Made by a program: the position numbers and the translations under genes
Shown here: positions 45,226-53,990 of the stretch, piece by piece
How the letters are laid out: every line of letters starts with the position of its first letter
Position numbering within the stretch: the stretch's first letter is position 1
Origin: Cupriavidus necator
GTDB taxonomy: Bacteria; Pseudomonadota; Gammaproteobacteria; Burkholderiales; Burkholderiaceae
Assembly: GCA_022041995.1 (NCBI GenBank)
Contig: CP074390.1
Span: 2,046,001-2,110,000 of the forward strand
Reading direction: 5' to 3'
Length of the DNA stretch: 64,000 bases
Notes under the pieces: generated by a model
The model's database searches: none
What the model saw: only the letters and a program-made list of their open reading frames with translations
What the model was told of the DNA's origin: nothing

Positions 45226-45583
45226 ATCAGCACGCGAGCCTTGGAATCGAGATGCTGATGCAAAGCCCCGGCATCATTGACGAGACGGTCTATAAGGGAT
45301 GGATTGGTGCCGCGGACAACATGTTGTACACGGAAAATCCGACCTTTCAGCGTGATGAAGCCGTCCGCTCGGGATCACTGGCCGCGATGACACTCATGCT
45401 GGCTGCTCAAGGGAAGGGTCTGGTGTCCGGTCCAATGATCGGCTTCAATGCGCAGCAAGTCTCCGAAGCTTTTTGAGTGCCAACGACGTGCCCGTCATGC
45501 TGGTAACAGTGGGATACCCGGGGGAAAAGAACTGGCCGCAGAAGCCACGTAAGACGGTGGACGAAGTGCTCGATTTCGTCTGA
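45213..45583 (+). pseudogene. Nitroreductase-family protein, C-terminal fragment with frameshift
   Basis: Reads DETVYKGWIGAADNMLYTENPTF, then SLAAMTLMLAAQGKGLVSGPMIGFNAQQVSEAF, typical of the FMN nitroreductase C-half. It stops at 45474-45476 beside a T5 run. The next frame continues the family ending: SANDVPVMLVTVGYPGEKNWPQKPRKTVDEVLDFV. The N-terminal FMN-binding half is absent. The gene is therefore broken twice, by loss of the 5' end and by a frameshift. It is divergent from the truncated LysR fragment. Confidence 0.8.
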
Positions 45584-45779
45584 CGGACACTGCCCGGGTG
45601 CCCAGCGCGCGCCGCGCGACGTCGCGTTGAGCGCCGGCCTGAATTCGGCATGCCGAGATCCCCGCAGGGATACCGAGTAGACAGTATCCCTGCAATAACG
45701 CCTGTAAGGCGCAGATATGCTTCGTGTCGCCGTCCCGTTGGTTGCCCGCAGAGTCGCCTGGTTGGGGACAATGCCTTTT

Positions 45780-46056
45780 CTACCCAATCGGTGAGCATCG
45801 AATACATCTGATCTGACGAGAAATTCGGAATTGCCGCCTCAGGATTGGAGGTGCCATTGGAAGTGCTGTGTCCGAGTCCAGGGACCAGATAAAGCCGATA
45901 GAAGCTCTGTACGTTTGCGATGCCGCCCATTTGCGCGGCAACTCTGTTGTAGTAGTTAACTGTGCCCTGTGGCACGACCAGTTCGTCAGCCAGCCCATGC
46001 CAAGTGAGGATCTTGCCGCCGCGATTCTTGAATGCCGATAGGTCGGCACTGTCCAT
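45780..46056 (-). pseudogene. Tannase/feruloyl-esterase-like fragment
   Basis: About 90 codons: MDSADLSAFKNRGGKILTWHGLADELVVPQGTVNYYNRVAAQMGG, then VQSFYRLYLVPGLGHSTSNGTSNPEAAIPNFSSDQMYSMLTDWVEKA. This matches the C-terminal third of the tannase family, including the Asp (GLADELV) and His (GLGHS) region of the triad. The start and the very end are missing and the frame continues into unrelated sequence after 45780. The family is typically secreted and acts on aromatic esters. It is part of the decayed stretch 44.6-46.1 kb. Confidence 0.75.
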
Positions 46057-46060
46057 ATTG

Positions 46061-46423
46061 ATGCTACCGAAATCGGATTGCCGACATCGCCGTGAGGTTG
46101 GGCTTTTCGAGTCAATCGCATTTCACGGAGGCATTTCGCCGCAAGGTCGGGGCAACTCCGGCGAGGTGGCGCGCTGCAGGCTTAGGTCATCTTGACGCGG
46201 GAACGTGCAGAAACCTGCTTCAGGCGTAGTCCTCGTGACTACAACTCAAGCGGCTTTGCGTCTTTTGCTTTGCTGCGCGACGGGCTACTCCAGTCGCGCG
46301 AGTTGCACCCGGTCATGGAGGCGATTGAGCCGATGATGGCGTCCGAGCCGGTGCCGGACCCGGAGCGGGAAACCGACCCGGTGTGGTAGCGTCCCGCCCG
46401 TCAGCTTACGCTAGGAGCCGCAT
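46061..46423. other. Region without a recognisable gene
   Basis: 363 bp after the tannase fragment. A 65-codon plus-strand frame (46192-46389) has no recognisable motif. I see no promoter or repeat. Confidence 0.4.
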
Positions 46424-46711
46424 TCAGGCTCCATCGGTGAACGGATCGCGGGCTTCGTGGATGCTGCGTGCGCCGTCAGTGAACGGATCCGGCTTGCTGA
46501 CTTTGCCACCGTCGGTGAATGGGTCAACCTTGCCGAGCTTGGCGCCGTCCAGGAACGGATCGACCTTGCCGACGTGGCTGATGGCGCCGTCCATGCGGCC
46601 AAAGCCGGAGACAGACGGTGCAGCGTGCGCTGCGGAAGCGGCGGCAAGAGTCAGGCCGACGGCGCAGAGTACGGAGACAGCAAGATTGCGACGTTGTGAG
46701 GGGGTATTCAT
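46424..46711 (-). CDS. Small secreted protein with DPF(T/L)DG repeats
   Basis: 95 residues. The signal peptide is clear: NLAVSVLCAVGLTLAAASAAHA, cleaved about residue 30. The mature 65 residues are low-complexity and carry four copies of DPF(T/L)DG: KVDPFLDGAKLG, KVDPFTDGGKVS, KPDPFTDGA and RDPFTDGA at the C-terminus. The first two copies are spaced exactly 12 residues. Asp-rich repeats of this kind could bind Ca2+ or another cation, but I know no characterised family and the function is unknown. No cysteines and no membrane segment occur in the mature part. An AGGA lies upstream of the ATG. It stands alone, with more than 300 bp of non-coding DNA on each side. Confidence 0.75.
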   Translation of the reverse strand: MNTPSQRRNLAVSVLCAVGLTLAAASAAHAAPSVSGFGRMDGAISHVGKVDPFLDGAKLGKVDPFTDGGKVSKPDPFTDGARSIHEARDPFTDGA

Positions 46712-47264
46712 GATGTGAAGTCCTTTTCTTCGGGTTTCGTGGTCAAGCCACGCTTGATCCGTAATATAGGGCCTGGCTTTCGTCGGAAAAAGAGTGAATC
46801 CTCAATACACTGTCCATAGCGCCGGACAATAGGGTTCATCTCGGTGTAAAGCAATTCGTGACAAAAAAATAGAAGACTGAGTTGCGCTCTGCACTCACCA
46901 AAATAAGGTGCTTGGCCTCGTGATATCGTGATAGCGCACCACCCCAAGTGCGAAGACGATTAGCATGCGTCCTATAGAAGGAAGGCAGATACAGTCAAGA
47001 ATGAATGACGGAGCCATATGACGCTGGCTTGCGCTATGAGTATTAGGCTGTGGGCCGTTACATGTCACGTGGCGGAGCGCGCGCTACATGGTCATCCAGT
47101 GCATTTGCTTGTCGGTAGCGTTCGCCGTTGCCGTGTAATCAGCCACCGCTGCGTTGCACGGCTGCTTTCCGTGACGAACGTCTACCGGTGAGAGGTCCTC
47201 ATGAATAGGCAGCGCGGGTTCGTATAAAGATGACCTTCTTGCGCTCGAAGGCTCCCCTCATTGC
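46712..47264. other. Region without a recognisable gene
   Basis: 553 bp upstream of the DPFTDG gene and downstream of proC. A 79-codon minus-strand frame (46708-46947) shows no family motif. I see no IS end or repeat. Confidence 0.4.
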
Positions 47265-48140
47265 CTACTCGCCAGTGCTACTCCAATCGTGCTGAAACTG
47301 CAGGCTCAATTCCTGTCCTTGAGCGGCGGCTGCCAGTATGGCGCTAGAGAACGCTTCCTGCACGCCGAGTTTGTCCATCAGAGAGGTCGCTGCCTCCGTT
47401 GTCCCGCCAGGCGATGTAACGCGCTGTCGCAGTTCCTTGATGGGACTCCTGGTACGTCGAGCAAGGTCAGCGGAGCCCAAAAATGTTTCGATGGCTAGTC
47501 GCTTCCCTTGTTCGGGGCTTAGACCCAATTGCTCCGCCGCATGTTCCATGGCTTCAATAAAATAGAACACGTAAGCCGGTCCGCTACCCGATAAGGCGGT
47601 GACCGCATTCATGAGCGCGTCCTCATTCAGCCAGAGGATCTGACCAACTGCCGAGGCAATCGCAGACGCAATTTCGCAATCGGATGCCTGTACTCCCGCA
47701 GCGGCGACCAGACCCGTCATACCCATGCCAATCTGTGACGGCGTGTTGGGCATGGCGCGGATCAACCTTCGAGTGCCGAGCCTGGTCTCGAGCTGTTCCA
47801 ACGTGATACCCGCGACGACACTGACGATTAAGCTTTTGTCTTGGCGATCGCCAAGTAGCTCGCACAACTCTTTCAAGACGAACTGAGCCGTTTGTGGCTT
47901 TATGGCAAGCACGATGACATCGGAGCTTGCCAATGCGACATCGATTACCGGCGTAGTTTGAACCTTTAGTTTTGCGTGAAGCTTTGCACGCGATTGGATC
48001 GATGGCGCGCACACTCGTATGGACTGGCATGGAACTCCGACTTCAATCAGTCCCGATATTAGTGCGGTCGCCATGTTTCCACCGCCGACGAAGCCGAAGG
48101 TGAGAGAGGAAAGGGTTACCGTGTGAGCCTGCGTATCCAT
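47265..48140 (-). CDS. proC: Pyrroline-5-carboxylate reductase
   Basis: Last step of proline synthesis, P5C to proline with NAD(P)H. 291 residues from ATG 48140 (MDTQAHTVTLSSLTFGFVGGG); an upstream in-frame ATG at 48311 would add 57 residues unlike the family. The Rossmann site is FGFVGGGNMATALISGL near residue 14. DVIVLAIKPQ lies near 90 and VSVVAGITLEQLE near 115. RAMPNTPSQIGMGMTGLVA and ALSGSGPAYVFYFIEAMEHAAEQLGL follow. The hallmark RVTSPGGTTEAA is near 240. Length and motifs are normal. It has no proline-related neighbours, so it is likely a second copy or a relative with another imine substrate. Confidence 0.9.
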   Translation of the reverse strand: MDTQAHTVTLSSLTFGFVGGGNMATALISGLIEVGVPCQSIRVCAPSIQSRAKLHAKLKVQTTPVIDVALASSDVIVLAIKPQTAQFVLKELCELLGDRQDKSLIVSVVAGITLEQLETRLGTRRLIRAMPNTPSQIGMGMTGLVAAAGVQASDCEIASAIASAVGQILWLNEDALMNAVTALSGSGPAYVFYFIEAMEHAAEQLGLSPEQGKRLAIETFLGSADLARRTRSPIKELRQRVTSPGGTTEAATSLMDKLGVQEAFSSAILAAAAQGQELSLQFQHDWSSTGE

Positions 48141-48293
48141 AATTTCAGTAAGGCGGGTCCCATGAGGCCCATGACTCTCTTTCTCACGTTTGTCCGAACA
48201 GAAGATGCACCTTGTGTCTGTGTCGCCGACGAGCTTCAGCAGCGACGAGCTTGCCCCGAAAGCGCCTGAAGCGGCATATAGGCCGGATGCAAT

Positions 48294-48311
48294 ATGACAT
48301 GTAACTGTCAT
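48294..48311. promoter_or_regulatory. Inverted repeat upstream of proC
   Basis: ATGACA and TGTCAT arms around 6 nt (ATGACATGTAACTGTCAT). The TATGACATGTAA part recurs exactly at 6692-6703, upstream of the MarR gene. It is a candidate operator in the proC/CoA-transferase divergent region. Confidence 0.45.
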
Positions 48312-48345
48312 TGTACACAGATAAACAAGCCAAAGACGCTAATCA

Positions 48346-48386
48346 TATATCATGTACTTGACGTAAATGGGCGGTGGGCCTAGCAT
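48346..48386 (+). promoter_or_regulatory. Promoter D of the shared set, upstream of the Ach1-type CoA-transferase
   Basis: ATATCATGTAC block fused to a TTGACG -35 (48358-48363), a 17-nt spacer and a TAGCAT -10 (48381-48386). The leader to the CoA-transferase ATG is long, about 390 nt, and I find no convincing gene in it. Confidence 0.65.
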
Positions 48387-48782
48387 TTGCGCGGGGACTA
48401 AGGTCGAAGCTGTGGATCGGCGCAAGAAGAACTTGCGGTCGCTGGCCGCTGGACGTCACCAGTCGCAGTCGATCGGCGAGGGGCAGCCCTTTCTGCTTGG
48501 GCAACCGTCAACTGGACATGATCTACCCGGGCCGTCGATGCCGAGGGCCTGCGCTGGGTTTCTCGCGAATTCGTCGGGCCTTGTGCCATAGGCGGTGAGC
48601 GTACCCGGCGCACTGCCCACGAAAAATTGAGACACGGGCACCATCAGCGTCGGCAGAAATGCAACGTGTTTCGCGTCTTGCGGCTTCTGCGGATGCGTGA
48701 GGCAATCGGATTTGGACCAAGAGGAAACGGCGCGCTCCAGGCAAAGGCTGCGTCGACACAAGGAATTATGGAAGGAGGAGCA

Positions 48783-50315
48783 ATGCAGAACGAACGGATC
48801 CGCTGCGAACGGTTGCGTAACCGGGTGACGACTGCCGACGAGGCGGCAAAGCTGGTCAAGGACGGCATGACCGTTGGAATGAGCGGATTCGGCTACGCTG
48901 GTGACTGCAAGAGTGTGCCATTCGCAGTGGCGAGGCGGGCGCAGCGGGAACCAGTGCGAGTGACTTTGATCACGAGCGCATCGCTGGGTCATGACATTGA
49001 TAAAACGTTAGCGGATGCTAACGTGACGGCCCGCCGTATGCCCTTCCAGTCCGATGCAGGGTTGCGTCGCCGGATCAATGGCGGCACGATCATGTACATT
49101 GACCAACATCTGTCGGAGATGGTGGAACAACTACGCGCCGGCTATCTGGGGGACATGGATGTCGCCATCATCGAAGCGACGGCCATTACCGAATGCGGAG
49201 GCATTGTTCCCACGACATCTGTCGGCGCGTCGGCGGACTTCGCGGCGAGGGCAAAGCGGGTGATCGTCGAGATCAATCTCAACATGCCCGCGTCGCTGGA
49301 AGGGATGCATGACGTCTACGTGCCCATCGATCGCCCATATCGTCAGCCGATTCCGTTGATAGCGCCAGAACAACGTATTGGACTGCCCTTCATTTCCGTC
49401 GATCCGGAGAAGATCGCTGCAATTGTATTTACGCGGGCCAACGACACTCCCACGACGCTTCTGCCTCCGGACGAGATCACGCAGAGAATTGCGCGGCATC
49501 TCAACCACTTCTTTGTTGAAGAGGTTCGCGCTGGCCGTCTCTCGCCTTCGCTACAGCCTTTGCAGGTTGGTGTCGGTGCAATCTCCAACGCGGTGCTTCA
49601 CGAAATGGCGGACTCGCCATTTGAGGACCTCCAGATGTACTCGGAGATCCTGCAGGACAGCACGATCGCGTTGCTCGACGCGGGAAAATTGCGATTCGCG
49701 TCCGCATGCGCGATAGCGTTGTCCGGCCCCGTCCAGGAGCGCTTTCTTTCCGACATTGATCGATACAAGTCTCGGCTGGTTTTCAGGCCGCAGGAAATTA
49801 GCAATCATCCGGAATTGATCCGCCGCTTGGGACTCATCGCGATAAATACCGCGCTTGAGTGCGATCTCTATGGAAACGTCAATTCGACGCATGTCGGCGG
49901 CACACACATGGTGAACGGGATCGGCGGGTCAGGCGACTTCGCACGCAATGCGCATCTCTCGGTGTTCGTGACCAAATCGGTAGCAAAGGACGGTGACATT
50001 TCCAGCATCGTGCCAATGGTCTCGCACGTCGACCACACCGAGCACGATGTCGATGTCATCGTGACTGAGCATGGGCTGGCGGATTTGCGCGGCCTGGCAC
50101 CGCGGGAGCGCTCCCGCCGGATCATCGATCATTGCGCAGATCCGCTGTATCGCGATGCCTTACGCGACTACGTGAAGCGCGCAGCCGCATATGGCGGGCA
50201 GACCCCTCATGTCCTCGAGGAGGCCCTTGCCTGGCATGTGCAGTATCGTGACGAATACACAATGCGAAATCCAAGTTCCGTATCTGGCTGCCTCGCAGAG
50301 CCTGAGCTAGCATAA
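48783..50315 (+). CDS. Acetyl-CoA hydrolase/succinyl-CoA:acetate CoA-transferase (Ach1 family)
   Basis: 510 residues from ATG 48783, chosen for the strong AAGGAGGAG just upstream; the frame is open earlier but without a site. The N-terminal domain is RVTTADEAAKLVKDGMTVGMSGFGYAGD. The catalytic Glu is expected in the YSE of LQMYSEILQDSTIALLD near 285. Signatures of the family are VGAISNAVLHEMADSPFEDL, GGTHMVNGIGGSGDFARNAHLSVFVTKSVAKDGDISSIVPMVSHVDHTEHDVDVIVTEHGLADLRGLAPRERSRRIIDHCADP. It would move CoA between succinyl-, acetyl- or propionyl-type esters and acids. It is not closely similar to the CoA-transferase at 4.6 kb but is linked to it by the shared promoter. Confidence 0.92.
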   Translation: MQNERIRCERLRNRVTTADEAAKLVKDGMTVGMSGFGYAGDCKSVPFAVARRAQREPVRVTLITSASLGHDIDKTLADANVTARRMPFQSDAGLRRRINGGTIMYIDQHLSEMVEQLRAGYLGDMDVAIIEATAITECGGIVPTTSVGASADFAARAKRVIVEINLNMPASLEGMHDVYVPIDRPYRQPIPLIAPEQRIGLPFISVDPEKIAAIVFTRANDTPTTLLPPDEITQRIARHLNHFFVEEVRAGRLSPSLQPLQVGVGAISNAVLHEMADSPFEDLQMYSEILQDSTIALLDAGKLRFASACAIALSGPVQERFLSDIDRYKSRLVFRPQEISNHPELIRRLGLIAINTALECDLYGNVNSTHVGGTHMVNGIGGSGDFARNAHLSVFVTKSVAKDGDISSIVPMVSHVDHTEHDVDVIVTEHGLADLRGLAPRERSRRIIDHCADPLYRDALRDYVKRAAAYGGQTPHVLEEALAWHVQYRDEYTMRNPSSVSGCLAEPELA

Positions 50316-51078
50316 TTTTCCGGTCTCGACATCACAACGCGGATGCGCGAGGCCCGCTGGCTGCTACGCCAATTTGATGGCGAGCTAACGAAGGTCTGCG
50401 GGTGCGGTGGTGTTTCGAATCCGCGCAATGCGCGGGTTCGAAGGGCCCCGTCCCGCAATCGTGGAGAGCGCCACGAGCGTCGCGCGCTATTAGCGATCGT
50501 CGATGACGCTGGGTTGTTATTCTCAATGGGCACGGCAGCAAGACGCGTACTCAGTCCGAGAGCAACGTAGCATGCCTCGCCATGAGGCAGACCACGTTTC
50601 GTGCTCCAAGACTAAACCTACCGTGCCAACCGCGCCGGCAAGACTGCTGATGCCGGAGCTGCTGCTAGAGATTGGGGTAAGCAGACGTCGACGGCCTTCC
50701 AGACAGCCGAGCGAGACCACGACGGCGTTACACGTGGCTAAACTCGGGGGGCGTGTGGGTAAATTACTAAGTCATAATTGACACTGTAGTCGGATTTGCC
50801 GGTGCAAACACCAGTGGTTACGGCGCAAAAGGGACCAGCGGTACTTCGTTCGGTACGCGAGCGTAGATTGCGCTGGCCACGCTAGCCGCCGCCGCATAAT
50901 ACAAAGCGATGAATATCCCGCCGATGCTTCTCGCAAGGAACGTCACATAGTCGGAGGTGTTTGGTGAGCGATTTCATGCAGGAGTCCAGACGCGCTCGCC
51001 AGTCATGCATTTGCGGCATGTCCCTTCCCACGCCACCATGGACGCCTGGTGGCCATTGGACTTCGGGCTACGCGAGGC
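50316..51078. other. Mostly non-coding region with one possible gene remnant
   Basis: 763 bp with no complete gene. On the minus strand 50818-50960 encodes about 45 codons of a hydrophobic tail (TFLARSIGGIFIALYYAAAA, then a short polar end and a stop) that looks like the C-terminus of a membrane protein whose remainder is missing. I cannot name the family. Nothing else stands out. Confidence 0.35.
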
Positions 51079-51273
51079 TCAAGGTTTGGGATCCTCGCCG
51101 TACAACCGGCCGGCGACGGCCCAATTGGACGGCTTCACATCCTCGAAAATGACGTAGATGTACTTGGGATCAGTTCCCGTATTCTTGACAATGCTGTCGG
51201 TAATTTCGGCGGCTACGGCCTTCTTGGCTTTTGCATCTTTGCCTTCGAACCAACTAACGCGGACTACTGGCAT
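51079..51273 (-). CDS. 4-oxalocrotonate tautomerase-family protein
   Basis: 64 residues beginning MPVVRVSWFEGKDAKAKKAVAAEITDSIVKNTG. After removal of Met the N-terminal Pro 1 is the catalytic base of this family. The length and the beta-alpha-beta pattern are normal. Arg 11 of classic 4-OT is Lys here, and the Arg 39 position reads Tyr (YIYVIFED). It is therefore more like the YolI/phenylpyruvate-tautomerase-like small members than the muconate pathway enzyme. It is 66 nt downstream of nothing on its strand and 66 nt before the alpha/beta hydrolase stop; its substrate is unknown. Confidence 0.85.
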   Translation of the reverse strand: MPVVRVSWFEGKDAKAKKAVAAEITDSIVKNTGTDPKYIYVIFEDVKPSNWAVAGRLYGEDPKP

Positions 51274-51339
51274 CGTGCTTTTTTCCTGATGATTTCGGTT
51301 TGGGAAAGACGGCGGCTTGCCGAATTGCGTTTCCGTAGG

Positions 51340-52488
51340 TCAATGCAGAGACTGATCCTGCGTACTTGGGAGCAGCAAGCCTTCCGCTGCAGGCGTGTCG
51401 AGTCGGGAAGTGGAGGGGGCCGTGTCGCGGCCGCGAGCATTTCTTAGAGCGGTGCCTTCGTAACGCGTGTTTTGCGCGCCGTGTCGTATCTCCTCCGCCA
51501 GGAATGCGTGCAGGTCAGCCGCAAACTTGAAAGGGTTCTTGAACATCAAGAAGTGATCTCCCTGCTCAGCCTTGGAGTAGATGAAGAGCCTCGCTCCCGG
51601 AATTGTCTTCTGCATCCAACGCTGGCTAGGCACGTTGTTACTGTGTTCGCCAGTGAAGATTGCAGTAGGCACGTCGATCTTGTAGCGGATCACGTCACGC
51701 CAGTCGTTGGTAGCATGATCGAACAACACCATGGCTAAATGCTTGGGATCGTTCTTGATAAACGCGTTCGCGAACTCCTCTGAGTTCACGAAATAGGGCG
51801 AGTCCTTCATCAGGTACCGCTCCATTACTTTCAAATCGACGATAAGGCTGTTGGCAGGCGCGCCGGCGGTGAAGGCCGCTATCATACGCTCGGGAGATGT
51901 AGTCATGCCGCCCGCGTCCAGCCTCTCCTGCTCGGACCAGTCGGCGTGGGAATAGATCGAGATCGGCTCGTCGACGAATACCGCTTTCTGGATGCCGTGT
52001 GTGCCGAACAGGTCTATGTAGCTCCACAACACCGAAGCCCCCATGGACCAGCCGCAGTAATTCGCCTTATTCAGCCCTAGGTGATCGCCGAATTCCTTTA
52101 GATCGGCGGCATATCGTGAAATTCGAATGCCATAGTCCACCCGATCGGATAACCCCTGATTGCGAAGGTCTAATACATAAACGTGGTAATGCCGGCTCAA
52201 GAGATACATCACGTTGATGTACTCTGCCCCATTGGCCGACCACCCGGGAACGAAAATGAGAGGCTCTCCTTCACCTGCCTCCCAGTAGGAGAGCCTCACT
52301 CCATCACTGGTGGTGAAGGTCTTTATCTGCAGGTCCTTGAAATCAGAGAGTTTGGCGGGAAGGCCCTCGATCCTATTGTGGAAGGTCATGTCTTTGCCCA
52401 GCACCGTTATGGCGGAGGCCGCCATGGCGGTGCCGGATGCAATGGTCAGAGCGAGAGCGCACAACGTGCGGCAGGCGATTCTTTGCAT
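51340..52488 (-). CDS. Exported alpha/beta hydrolase
   Basis: 382 residues from ATG 52488, beginning with a signal peptide (MQRIACRTLCALALTIASGTAMAAS). The hydrolase core has the HG-type loop region LIFVPGWSANGAEY, the nucleophile elbow NYCGWSMGASV near residue 145 (Ser), and GARLFIYSKAEQGDHFLMF with the expected catalytic His near 320. The acidic residue probably lies in FTGEHSNNVPSQ. It is likely periplasmic or secreted and would cut an ester or similar bond. After FLAEEIRHG the last 45 residues are Arg/Ser-rich and unlike the family, so the true stop may have been lost by a frameshift near 51480. Confidence 0.85.
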   Translation of the reverse strand: MQRIACRTLCALALTIASGTAMAASAITVLGKDMTFHNRIEGLPAKLSDFKDLQIKTFTTSDGVRLSYWEAGEGEPLIFVPGWSANGAEYINVMYLLSRHYHVYVLDLRNQGLSDRVDYGIRISRYAADLKEFGDHLGLNKANYCGWSMGASVLWSYIDLFGTHGIQKAVFVDEPISIYSHADWSEQERLDAGGMTTSPERMIAAFTAGAPANSLIVDLKVMERYLMKDSPYFVNSEEFANAFIKNDPKHLAMVLFDHATNDWRDVIRYKIDVPTAIFTGEHSNNVPSQRWMQKTIPGARLFIYSKAEQGDHFLMFKNPFKFAADLHAFLAEEIRHGAQNTRYEGTALRNARGRDTAPSTSRLDTPAAEGLLLPSTQDQSLH

Positions 52489-52519
52489 TGAGGCGTATCT
52501 CGTCGGGCACCCTCCAGAA

Positions 52520-52760
52520 TCACGCGTGCGTCCGGATAGGTGCGGTTGTTGGGTCGGCGCCAAGGAAATAGCCGAACTGGATATTCATCATCCCGACCGG
52601 CTCCAGGAATCGGCTATTGCGCAGCGGGCCGGCATCGACAGGCGCAAAGTCCAGCGCCTGTGCCAATTCGTGCACTTGCGCCGCGGCCGCAGCATCGTCG
52701 CCGGCCACGAAGATCTGTAGCCCTTTGCCTTCGCGGGCGTGGGCAGGGACCAGCAATCCA
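52520..52760 (-). pseudogene. NADPH-dependent F420 reductase-like protein, C-terminal fragment
   Basis: About 75 codons: GKGLQIFVAGDDAAAAAQVHELAQALDFAPVDAGPLRNSRFLEPVGMMNIQFGYFLGADPTTAPI. This is the C-terminal part of the NAD(P)-binding F420/NADPH oxidoreductase-like family common next to LysR genes. The Rossmann half is missing. Upstream the frame runs into the LysR promoter region, with no family match. It lies divergent from an intact LysR gene, so it was probably that regulator's target before a deletion. Confidence 0.75.
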
Positions 52761-52827
52761 GCATAGATCTGAAAAAATCCGGGATAAATAGCTAAAATGA
52801 GGTTGCACTGACAAACAAATGTTTCTA

Positions 52828-53754
52828 ATGGATCGGCTAACCTGTATGGCAGTGTTTGCCAAAGCGGTGGAACTCGGATCATTCAGTGCTGCAGCGGAAG
52901 TGTTGCAGATGTCTCCGCAACTCGTGGGCAAACACGTGCAGAACATCGAACAGCGCTTGGGTGTGCGCCTGCTCAATCGAACCACAAGACGGCAGAGCCT
53001 GACAGGCTTCGGTCAGGTCTTCTATGAACGATCAAAGATCATCCTGGCGGAAGTTGAGATTGCCGAGAATCTGGCAGCGGAGACCCGCGCCGAGCCCCGT
53101 GGCAAGCTTCGCGTCAATGCTCCCGTGAGCTTTGGCATGCACATGCTAGCCACGCGGCTTCCGGAATACTTGCAGAGCTATCCGGACGTTGAAGTGGAGC
53201 TCAGCCTGGCCAATCGAATGGTAGATCTGGTGGATGAGGGCTACGATGCCGTCTTCCGTGTCGGTGAGCTTTCCGATAGCGGACTCATCGCGCGCCCGCT
53301 GGCACCATATCGCCTGGTGCTGTGCGCTGCCCCTGCTTACTTGGAAGGGCGCCCGGCATTAACCACGCCTTGGGACTTGCAGCAGCACGAATGCCTGGGT
53401 TTTTCTCACACGAAGCTGCGCACGCACTGGACATTTGAGGGACCGGATGGCCGAATTGTTGTGCCGGTACATGGACGGTTGGTGGCCGATCATGGGGAGC
53501 CGCTCCTTTGTGCCGCTCTGGCTGGAGTGGGCATTCTGTTGCAGCCGTTTGAGCTGGTCAGAGAGGCCCTGGCCAATGGTTCACTCGTGCGGCTGTTACC
53601 TAAGTACGAACCGCCGGTGAGGCCCTTGCATGTGTTGTACGCGCCGGATCGGCGCATCACCCCCAAGCTTCGGAGCTTCGTTGATTTTGCCGTTCTTGTG
53701 TTTGGGCCCGATGCAAAAAAGTCAGGATTTTTGCGGGAGAGCGGGGCAACATAA
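52828..53754 (+). CDS. LysR-family transcriptional regulator
   Basis: 308 residues from ATG 52828 (MDRLTCMAVFAKAVELGSF). HTH at residues 5-62 (SFSAAAEVLQMSPQLVGKHVQNIEQRLGVRLLNRTTRRQSLTGFG). The effector domain starts near 90 (PRGKLRVNAPVSFGMHMLATRLPEYLQSYPDVEVELSLANRMVDLVDEGYDAVFRVGEL), the CrgA/DsdC-like subgroup pattern. The gene is intact and full length. It is divergent from the truncated NADPH-reductase fragment. Its remaining target is not evident. Confidence 0.9.
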   Translation: MDRLTCMAVFAKAVELGSFSAAAEVLQMSPQLVGKHVQNIEQRLGVRLLNRTTRRQSLTGFGQVFYERSKIILAEVEIAENLAAETRAEPRGKLRVNAPVSFGMHMLATRLPEYLQSYPDVEVELSLANRMVDLVDEGYDAVFRVGELSDSGLIARPLAPYRLVLCAAPAYLEGRPALTTPWDLQQHECLGFSHTKLRTHWTFEGPDGRIVVPVHGRLVADHGEPLLCAALAGVGILLQPFELVREALANGSLVRLLPKYEPPVRPLHVLYAPDRRITPKLRSFVDFAVLVFGPDAKKSGFLRESGAT

Positions 53755-53990
53755 TGCGTCTCATTTTGCCCCGGAAGAATGCCGACACATTCGGGCTGCC
53801 ACGGTCGGCCCGCCTCGCGTGGAGGGCCAGCCGCGCCGCAGCACCTGAGCGGAGCCGGGGTTCAGAAGTACGCGTTGGCTACCGGGTCCTCGTTGCCATC
53901 GCCAACGGTGCTAACTCGTGCCACCACGCCACAGCCATGGCGCTACGCCCGGGCGTAGTGGGAAGGGACGCAGCCTGCCTGACGCCACGC

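Noticed and set aside
48456..48992. Minus-strand frame of 178 codons overlapping promoter D leader and the CoA-transferase start
   Set aside because: No family motif or ribosome binding site, and it conflicts with the strong start at 48783.
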